From the NCBI GenBank assembly GCA_002331255.1, contig DCZD01000003.1:10004-16889 (forward strand): DNA of 6,886 nucleotides. The letters run 5' to 3'. How positions within the stretch are numbered: the stretch's first letter is position 1; every line of letters starts with the position of its first letter. The notes under the pieces are model-generated. The model saw only the letters and a list, made by a program, of their open reading frames with translations, had not been told where the DNA came from and ran no database searches. Shown here one piece after another: positions 1 through 4,674 of this stretch. Made by a program: the position numbers and the translations under genes. Origin of the DNA: Acidimicrobiaceae bacterium UBA2093. GTDB lineage: Bacteria > Actinomycetota > Acidimicrobiia > Acidimicrobiales > Ilumatobacteraceae.

Positions 1-368
1 TCTGCGAGACCGAGCTTTGCGAGGTACTTCAGCGCACGCTCATTGCCCTCTTTCTTCGGCACACCGGCAATGTCAAGACCAAAGCGTGCATTGTCGATGA
101 CGCGCTTCCACGGATAGATGGAATAGTCCTGGAACACCATTGCGGCGGGACGGGACTTCGAAGAGTTGATGCGCACCTCGCCCTCGCTGGGCCGAATGAG
201 GTCTGCAACCATGCGCAAGAACGTTGACTTGCCACAACCTGACGGTCCGACGATGCATACGAACTCACCATCGTTGATCTCGAGGTTTAACTCTCCGACG
301 GCGTGCACCCTGTCGTCTTTGCTACCGAAGTAACGCATGACCTGTGATGCCATGATTTTTGCAGCCAT
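1..368 (-). CDS. ABC transporter ATP-binding protein, NitT/TauT type (partial, C-terminal part beyond window)
   Basis: Cytoplasmic ATPase subunit that would power import of the ligand captured by the binding protein at 496-1950. Read on the minus strand from ATG at 368-366, 122 codons are visible before the window ends. Walker A is GPSGCGKST at residues 41-49. The Q-loop lies in VFQDYSIYPW with Gln80; the Pro-Trp after it is usual in NitT/TauT (nitrate, sulfonate, taurine) ATPases. The signature motif, Walker B and H-loop would lie past position 1. The start is supported by AGGAGGG at 373-379, four bases before ATG; a second in-frame ATG at 353-351 has no such site. It lies downstream of the binding-protein gene on the same strand but beyond a terminator, so it may be expressed at a lower level or from its own promoter. 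No permease gene is in view; one would be expected further left. The family is clear; the substrate is not. Confidence 0.93.
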   Translation of the reverse strand, partial: MAAKIMASQVMRYFGSKDDRVHAVGELNLEINDGEFVCIVGPSGCGKSTFLRMVADLIRPSEGEVRINSSKSRPAAMVFQDYSIYPWKRVIDNARFGLDIAGVPKKEGNERALKYLAKLGLA

Positions 369-396
369 CAAACCCTCCTGATGAGACCGTGCCTAA

Positions 397-427
397 AAAC
401 TACCACTCACACTTTCTGTTCTCCCAA
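397..427 (-). promoter_or_regulatory. Possible weak promoter for the ATPase gene
   Basis: On the minus strand a TTGGGA box (422-427) and a TAGTTT box (397-402) are separated by 19 bases, just after the terminator at 438-476 and just before the ATPase ribosome binding site. The match is poor and the spacer long. The argument is mostly positional: a gene that follows a strong terminator needs either read-through or a promoter of its own. Confidence 0.2.
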
Positions 428-437
428 GGTTCATCGG

Positions 438-476
438 AAAACAAAAGAGACCCGCACCTTTCGGTGCGGGTCTCTT
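438..476 (-). terminator. Rho-independent terminator after the substrate-binding protein gene
   Basis: A perfect 14-bp stem pairs 445-458 with 463-476 around a 4-base loop. Read on the minus strand the loop is GAAA and the stem is followed by a T-rich run, TTGTTTT (444-438). The plus-strand exit side (CGTGTTGATC) has no T run, so it acts mainly on minus-strand transcription. It begins about 20 bases after the stop codon of the binding protein at 496. It separates that gene from the ATPase gene, a common way to make binding protein in excess of the membrane complex. Confidence 0.92.
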
Positions 477-495
477 CGTGTTGATCAGATGAAGG

Positions 496-1950
496 TCAGC
501 CCTTCTTCTTGCCAACCGCAATCTCGTAGAACTCGCGGTCAACAAGTTTGTCCTCAGGAACAACTGGAATCGTGAGTGCTCCGATGTCCTTGAACAACTT
601 CTGCATCTTCGTGGTTGTGCCACTGCGGATTTCCCAGTCCATGGTCAACGAGTCGTACTTCTTGTTCGCCTCGATGTCATAAGCAGGGACCTGCTTCTTG
701 ATTTCCGCTGCTGTGAATGCATCGTTGTGGTAGTCGGCCTGGAAGTAGGTGTTCACCGTACGAATGAAGGCACGTGCAAACGCGACTCCGACGTCGCGAC
801 GATCTTCCAATAGACGCTTACCGTAGGCGTAGATGCCGAGCGGCTCGCCGGGAGTCTGGGTTGCTGCCTGCACATAGTTCTGTGGTTCGCCAGCTGGGAG
901 CGTCCACAGCGGGTCGAGCATGACCATGCAGTCCTGCGCCTTGTTCTTCAAGGCATCCCATGCTGATGACGATGGAACAACGCTGAAGGTGATGTTCTTC
1001 GGGTTGAAGTTCGGCACCTTCTTACGCAATTCGGTCACCGAGTAGTACACGGCGGACGAACCCTTGCCGACTGAGGTGCCCCAACGTGAGCCGTTCTCGA
1101 GCTCTTTGAAGTTGGGGTTGGTCGGGTTCGAGAAGTACGAGCGACGGCACCACAGACCAGTCTGAGCTGTCTTGTAGTCACCGGCCTTGGGCGGGAAGTA
1201 GTTCGCGAGTGCGACCTTCACAGGTAGGCCTTGTGAAGCAGCGTTGTAGAGGGCGACTTCAAAGCCACCAACTGCGACGTCGATTGCACCTGTTCCGAGC
1301 TGGGGAGCAGCGGTCGCGAACGGAATGTTGATCCACTCAATTTCGATGTTCTCTTTGGCGAATTCGCCGAGGCTGATTGCCAAGAGCAACGGTGAGTTGA
1401 ACTCGAGCTTGAAGCTTGAGGACACCTTCACTTTTTCTTTGGTGGCGAGTGGCTTCGGTGCTGGGAACCCCGGCTTGCAACGTGCCACCTTGCGGGTGAA
1501 CGACAAGTCGTCTGGGCTGCTCCAACCTGTGCCTTCGCAGCCCTTTACGAGCTTGGCTCCGGCGTTGGCATCTTTGGTCGTTACTTCTGTGATGACGGTC
1601 GTGCGCTTCACGATCGTTGTGGTGTCGACATCGACGGTCTTGGTGACCTCAGTGAGGGTCGTCACGACCGTTGCGCGCTTCGGGAAGTTCTGGACCTTCT
1701 TGTCTTTCGACGTGGTGGTCGTCTTCTTCTTCACTCCATCAGCTGATGCTTCGGTACGTGTGTTGATCTGGACCGCTGTTGTGGTCATGATCTGGTTTGT
1801 GCCTTCCGTACGGAATGCAGTTGTCGTCTTCAACTTCACTGTGCGATCAGTCGAACCTGAACTCGCATGCAATGGCGCTGAACCCAGAACCGTTGCTGCG
1901 AGGAGGCCGATGATCGGAACAAGAAGACGACGTCGGTGACGTGTTGTCAT
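496..1950 (-). CDS. ABC transporter substrate-binding protein, NitT/TauT (SsuA/TauA/NMT1-like), with Thr-rich N-terminal insert
   Basis: Secreted ligand-binding component of an ABC importer, 484 residues from ATG at 1950-1948. The order is: signal peptide (residues 1-29, MTTRHRRR then a hydrophobic stretch ending APLHA), a Thr-rich segment (37-127), a short linker with Cys138 and Cys158 that could form a disulfide, then the periplasmic-binding fold (about 172-475). Typical family signals are SPLLLAISLGEFAKENIEIE (186-205) and GTGAIDVAVGGFEVAL (219-234), the usual pattern of an approach strand and a 'GxxDvav' strand. It is about 130-150 residues longer than ordinary members because of the N-terminal insert. 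There is no lipobox Cys, so it does not look like a lipoprotein, although most binding proteins of monoderm actinobacteria are. The reading frame stays open upstream to 2151, but residues before Met68 of that longer frame are basic, unlike a signal peptide, and overlap the divergent ligase gene. Fold assignment is confident; ligand unknown. Confidence 0.9.
   Translation of the reverse strand: MTTRHRRRLLVPIIGLLAATVLGSAPLHASSGSTDRTVKLKTTTAFRTEGTNQIMTTTAVQINTRTEASADGVKKKTTTTSKDKKVQNFPKRATVVTTLTEVTKTVDVDTTTIVKRTTVITEVTTKDANAGAKLVKGCEGTGWSSPDDLSFTRKVARCKPGFPAPKPLATKEKVKVSSSFKLEFNSPLLLAISLGEFAKENIEIEWINIPFATAAPQLGTGAIDVAVGGFEVALYNAASQGLPVKVALANYFPPKAGDYKTAQTGLWCRRSYFSNPTNPNFKELENGSRWGTSVGKGSSAVYYSVTELRKKVPNFNPKNITFSVVPSSSAWDALKNKAQDCMVMLDPLWTLPAGEPQNYVQAATQTPGEPLGIYAYGKRLLEDRRDVGVAFARAFIRTVNTYFQADYHNDAFTAAEIKKQVPAYDIEANKKYDSLTMDWEIRSGTTTKMQKLFKDIGALTIPVVPEDKLVDREFYEIAVGKKKG
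1570..1848 (-). other. Threonine-rich low-complexity segment of the binding protein
   Basis: Encodes residues about 35-127 of the substrate-binding protein. By count 29 of the 91 residues from 37 to 127 are Thr, with many Val and Lys. Two blocks are visible: 40-80 with runs TTT, TTT and TTTT, and 91-127 with alternating Thr/Val of beta-strand character. Imperfect internal repeats include TTTA at 42 and 56, and KRATVVTTLTEVTK (91) against KRTTVITEVTTK (115). It sits between the signal peptide and the ligand-binding fold, so it would be outside the membrane. Confidence 0.85.
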
Positions 1951-1957
1951 TTTGTTT

Positions 1958-1964
1958 TCCCCCC
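1958..1964 (-). promoter_or_regulatory. Non-canonical ribosome binding site of the substrate-binding protein gene
   Basis: The minus-strand sequence GGGGGGA lies seven bases before ATG at 1950-1948. It is purine-rich but not AGGAGG. Together with the signal peptide that starts at this ATG, it fixes the start codon. The G run is one arm of CCCCGGGG (1961-1968), so it could be partly closed by local pairing. Confidence 0.6.
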
Positions 1965-1970
1965 GGGGTA

Positions 1971-1980
1971 ACCGTACGGT
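1971..1980. promoter_or_regulatory. Candidate operator, palindrome ACCGTACGGT
   Basis: A perfect 10-bp palindrome in the 5' untranslated region of the binding-protein gene, about 30-40 bases downstream of the predicted start of transcription. A near copy lies at 2051-2060. Short palindromes of this form are typical targets of dimeric repressors such as the TetR family. No regulator gene is present in the window, so the binding protein is unknown. Confidence 0.5.
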
Positions 1981-1999
1981 CAACAACGACCGAACGACA

Positions 2000-2032
2000 T
2001 GTGTACGAGTGCTAAACCTACGGAGGTACACA
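2000..2032. repeat. Inverted repeat TGTGTAC-N19-GTACACA across the minus-strand promoter
   Basis: Perfect 7-bp arms at 2000-2006 and 2026-2032. One arm lies in the -35/-10 spacer and the other at the predicted transcription start of the binding-protein gene, so occupation of both would cover the -10 box. A regulator binding two half sites about 26 bp apart is plausible. The arms are short enough that chance is possible. Confidence 0.4.
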
Positions 2033-2043
2033 AGTTCTGTCAA
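2015..2043 (-). promoter_or_regulatory. Promoter of the substrate-binding protein gene
   Basis: On the minus strand a consensus -35 TTGACA (2038-2043) is followed by a 17-base spacer and a -10 TAGGTT (2015-2020). The -35 and the spacing are ideal, and TAGGTT is an acceptable actinobacterial -10. Transcription would begin near 2008, giving an untranslated leader of about 58 bases that contains the ACCGTACGGT palindrome. Confidence 0.75.
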
Positions 2044-2050
2044 GCGACGC

Positions 2051-2060
2051 ACCGTGCGGT
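2051..2060. promoter_or_regulatory. Candidate operator, near-palindrome ACCGTGCGGT
   Basis: Differs from the palindrome at 1971-1980 by one central base and keeps both ACCG and CGGT arms. Its centre is exactly 80 bp from that of the first copy. It lies just upstream of the minus-strand -35 box and about 50-60 bases before the ligase start codon, where it could influence both divergent units. Confidence 0.5.
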
Positions 2061-2065
2061 GGTGT

Positions 2066-2094
2066 TTGCAATAAGCAATTGATTGACGAATCAT
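2066..2094 (+). promoter_or_regulatory. Possible promoter of the acyl-CoA synthetase gene
   Basis: TTGCAA (2066-2071), a 17-base spacer and AATCAT (2089-2094) give a weak sigma70-like match. Transcription would start near 2101, inside or next to the Shine-Dalgarno, which argues for caution. A small inverted repeat TGATT-GACG-AATCA (2080-2093) overlaps it. No better plus-strand promoter was found between the two start codons. Confidence 0.25.
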
Positions 2095-2110
2095 TAAGGG
2101 AGATTGAGAC

Positions 2111-3769
2111 GTGAGGGATCCACGCGACCGTGCTGCAGAGTTCGAAGCCAATGGATGGTGGGGAACACTCTCAATTGCCGACTACATCGACAAAAATGTG
2201 TCCGAACGACCCGACGCCCCTGCGTTCATCGCCGACGACGAGATCCTCTCCTGGGCTCAATATAGTAATTATTCATCTATTTTTGCCAGTTCACTGATCT
2301 CGTCTGGAATCGACACCGACCAGAAAGTGGCGGTCATGTTGCCCGACGGCCCCTCGGTACACGCTGCGTTCGTGGGCACTGAGAAGGCGGGGGTCGTCGC
2401 GGTGGGCATCGGACCTCGAGCCGGTGAAGCCGAAATTGAGTATCTACTTCGCAAAACAGGAGCAGCGAACTTCGCGACCCATGCGGTCGTGAATGGTCGA
2501 CCAGCGGAGGAGTTGCTCGAAGGTCTGCGTCGCAGAGGTGTCACGATTGACAGGCACATCTGTGTGCCCGATCGAAGCGACTCACACGACAACATCACCG
2601 TGAACGGGAATGTTGCTATTGACCGAACGGAGATTCTTCACGACGACATCACGAAACGTCGACTGGGTCCGAACGATCTGTGGTTGTTGAACTCGACGTC
2701 AGGCACGACGGGTATGCCGAAGTGCGTTACTCAGTACATGCAGAGGTGGATGGCGTATCACAAGATCGTCGAGCAGCTTGCCGAAGTTGGCCCAGACGAT
2801 GTGATGATGTCAGTCGTTCCTGCTCAGTTCGGATTCGGTCTCTGGACCTCACACTTCACGCCAACAATGCTTGGCATTCCGTGTGTCGTACTGCCGAGGT
2901 TCTCGCCGAAGACGATGATCGACGCGCTCGAGAAACACAATGTCAGTCTCTTGGCGGCAGTGACAACGCAGTTCATCTTGATGCTGAACGACTCCGAAGT
3001 CGCCAAACACGATTTTTCATCATTGAGGGTCATGTGGACTGGAGGCGAAACGGTGCCATATGCGCGCGCTGCTGAGTTCGAAGAGCGCACAGGTGCATTC
3101 GTGTTGCAGTTCTTCGGATCGAATGAGACCGGAGCAGTCAGCGCAACATCAATTCATGACACTCGCGAGCTGCGTCTGTCAACGTGCGGCAAGCCGATTC
3201 CGGTGATGGAGACCAGACTGTTTCATCCCGACACCGGCGAGGACGTGACCGGAACAGGCCAATCCGGTGTGCCAGGTGTACGAGGCCCGGTGACATGCGC
3301 TGGCTACTACGACGATTCTGCTGCAAACGATGAGTTGTTTACCGCCGACGGCTGGATGCTCATGGGAGACATCGTCAGCATTGCCGAGGATGGCTACTTG
3401 CGCGTCGAAGGTCGCAAGTCAGACTTCATCATCCGCGGAGGAAAGAACATCAGTGCGCGTGTGGTGGAGGAGCAAGTCGCCACGCACCCCACCGTCGCGC
3501 TGTCAGCAGCCGTCGCGGTGCCAGATGATGTGTTCGGCCAGCGCGTAGGCGTCTATGTGGTGTTTCACGAAGGACGCTCCGCTACAGAGGCCGAACTACT
3601 CGCTCACCTGGATTCTCAGGGATATTCAAAGGAGTACTTCCCGGAGTACTTCATCGTGGTCGACTCGCTGCCGATGGCATCTGGTGGGAAAGTGGCCAAG
3701 GGCACTCTGAAGGACGACGTCCTCAAGCGTCACAACGAGGGCTCACTTCGTCGAGCGGGCTCGAAGTGA
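2111..3769 (+). CDS. Acyl-CoA synthetase / AMP-forming acid-CoA ligase (ANL superfamily)
   Basis: Cytoplasmic enzyme of 552 residues that activates a carboxylic acid through an acyl-AMP to its CoA thioester. The ANL motifs appear in order: A3 P-loop STSGTTGMPK (195-204), A5 FGSNETGA (335-342), A7 MGD with Asp420, A8 hinge GRKSDFIIRGGKN (434-446), and A10 ASGGKVAK with the expected catalytic Lys527. Length is normal for the family. The GTG start at 2111 has AAGGGAG (2096-2102) eight bases upstream. The C-terminal part resembles the DhbE-like and cyclohexanecarboxylate-CoA ligase branch, suggesting an aromatic or cyclic acid, but this is a weak inference. It is the first gene of the plus-strand unit and is divergent from the binding protein. 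Codons at 2259-2285 are strikingly AT-rich compared with the rest of the gene. The class is certain; the substrate is not. Confidence 0.94.
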   Translation: MRDPRDRAAEFEANGWWGTLSIADYIDKNVSERPDAPAFIADDEILSWAQYSNYSSIFASSLISSGIDTDQKVAVMLPDGPSVHAAFVGTEKAGVVAVGIGPRAGEAEIEYLLRKTGAANFATHAVVNGRPAEELLEGLRRRGVTIDRHICVPDRSDSHDNITVNGNVAIDRTEILHDDITKRRLGPNDLWLLNSTSGTTGMPKCVTQYMQRWMAYHKIVEQLAEVGPDDVMMSVVPAQFGFGLWTSHFTPTMLGIPCVVLPRFSPKTMIDALEKHNVSLLAAVTTQFILMLNDSEVAKHDFSSLRVMWTGGETVPYARAAEFEERTGAFVLQFFGSNETGAVSATSIHDTRELRLSTCGKPIPVMETRLFHPDTGEDVTGTGQSGVPGVRGPVTCAGYYDDSAANDELFTADGWMLMGDIVSIAEDGYLRVEGRKSDFIIRGGKNISARVVEEQVATHPTVALSAAVAVPDDVFGQRVGVYVVFHEGRSATEAELLAHLDSQGYSKEYFPEYFIVVDSLPMASGGKVAKGTLKDDVLKRHNEGSLRRAGSK

Positions 3770-3772
3770 CCG

Positions 3773-3794
3773 CATTGCAATCACCACATTGCAA
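3773..3794 (+). repeat. Direct repeat CATTGCAA in the ligase-aldolase intergenic gap
   Basis: CATTGCAA occurs at 3773-3780 and 3787-3794, 14 bp apart; the first copy contains the palindrome ATTGCAAT. The 130-base gap (3770-3899) otherwise holds no convincing terminator, promoter or small gene. The best promoter-like pair, TTGCAC at 3810 and AAGACT at 3833, is too poor to call. The repeat could be a regulator site or chance. Confidence 0.3.
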
Positions 3795-3899
3795 ATAGTG
3801 TCCGCACTGTTGCACGCAGCGTTGATTCAGGGAAGACTGAAGACGAAGCGTCCAGTCATGCAATTGACGGCGTGACAGATTGGCAAACGGGAGGACGAC

Positions 3900-4664
3900 A
3901 TGGATGAGCCACGTGGTGGTGCTGCGGCTTGGATGCCCGGTGCGATGCCAGGTGTCGGACGCGACCTGACAGACGAACAAGTTCTTGCACTCGCACTTCG
4001 ACATCTTGATGATCTTGGGTTCTGCGAGAACCTGTCGGGGCACATCACGTGGCAGCGCGAGGGTAAGGACACTCTGTTGGTGAACCCGTGGGGTTTGTGG
4101 TGGGGCGAGACCAAGGCAAGTGACATTCTCGAAATTGATTCGACGGGCAAAGTGGTGCGCGGAAAATGGGACGTCACGCCCGCGTTCCATCTACACACTG
4201 AGTTGCATAAAGCGCGTCCCGATGCACGTGTGGTGATTCACAATCACCCGATTTACTGCTCTGTGTTGGCGGCTATTGGTGTCTTGCCAGAGATTGTGCA
4301 TCAAAACTCCGCGATCATCATGGACGAAATGGTGATGGTGCATGAGTACGACGGTGAGTTGAACACGCCGACCGTTGCAGCTGAACTCGTTCGACACATC
4401 GGTGATGCGTCGGTAGCCGTGCTCGCGAGCCATGGCGTCGTCGTTACTGCACCGACGATGGAAGAAGGCTTGTACAAGGCCGCACAATTCGAACGAGCGT
4501 GCGAGCTCTATTGGAAAGTTCTGCAGACTGGCAAGAAACCACTGCCGATTCCGACCGATCCGATGAAAGGCATCAAAGCCTCACAAGTTGAGCGAGCGAG
4601 TTTTGCTTACTTCGATGGTGCAGTCAGGCCCATCATCACAAACGAACCAGAAGTTCTTAACTAA
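3900..4664 (+). CDS. Class II aldolase/adducin-family protein (metal-dependent lyase or decarboxylase)
   Basis: A 254-residue cytoplasmic protein of the fuculose-aldolase/adducin fold. The probable metal ligands are His114 and His116 (IHNHP) and His178 (ASHGVVV). Glu101 in HTELHK matches the catalytic acid of class II aldolases. The N-terminal NLSGHIT (44-50) corresponds to the usual GN-S or AGHI strand-turn. Family members cleave C-C bonds of phosphorylated sugars, but others decarboxylate aromatic or muconate-type acids (for example 3,4-dihydroxyphthalate decarboxylase), and the related CloR/NovR proteins are iron oxygenases. With a CoA ligase before it and an amidohydrolase after it, and no sugar kinase or isomerase nearby, an organic-acid lyase or decarboxylase seems more likely than a sugar aldolase. 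The start is fixed by GGGAGGA (3889-3895) four bases before ATG. The family is firm; the reaction is inference. Confidence 0.88.
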   Translation: MDEPRGGAAAWMPGAMPGVGRDLTDEQVLALALRHLDDLGFCENLSGHITWQREGKDTLLVNPWGLWWGETKASDILEIDSTGKVVRGKWDVTPAFHLHTELHKARPDARVVIHNHPIYCSVLAAIGVLPEIVHQNSAIIMDEMVMVHEYDGELNTPTVAAELVRHIGDASVAVLASHGVVVTAPTMEEGLYKAAQFERACELYWKVLQTGKKPLPIPTDPMKGIKASQVERASFAYFDGAVRPIITNEPEVLN

Positions 4665-4669
4665 GGAGA
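4663..4669 (+). promoter_or_regulatory. Shine-Dalgarno of the amidohydrolase gene overlapping the aldolase stop codon
   Basis: AAGGAGA begins within the TAA stop (4662-4664) of the aldolase gene and lies five bases before ATG at 4675. It decides the amidohydrolase start over upstream in-frame starts inside the aldolase gene. The arrangement suggests that translation of the two genes is coupled. Confidence 0.8.
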
Positions 4670-4674
4670 CCACC

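Noticed and set aside
1325..1939. 204-residue open frame on the plus strand opposite the binding protein
   Set aside because: It is antisense to a well-supported gene. Its Val-rich sequence is just the complement of the Thr-rich codons, and it shows no family resemblance.
1961..1968. CCCCGGGG palindrome next to the binding-protein start as an operator
   Set aside because: It is short, made only of G and C, and explained by the G-rich ribosome binding site. There is no second copy in the window.
1951..2151. N-terminal extension of the binding-protein frame up to 2151
   Set aside because: The extra 67 residues are Arg/Ser-rich and overlap the divergent ligase gene and both promoters. A proper signal peptide with a ribosome binding site begins at 1950.
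3826..3841. TTCAG...CTGAA hairpin as a terminator after the ligase
   Set aside because: The stem is only 5 bp with no T tract following it, too weak to call.
4588..4674. Earlier start for the amidohydrolase inside the aldolase gene
   Set aside because: The extra 29 residues match no family feature and lack a Shine-Dalgarno, whereas ATG at 4675 has an excellent one.
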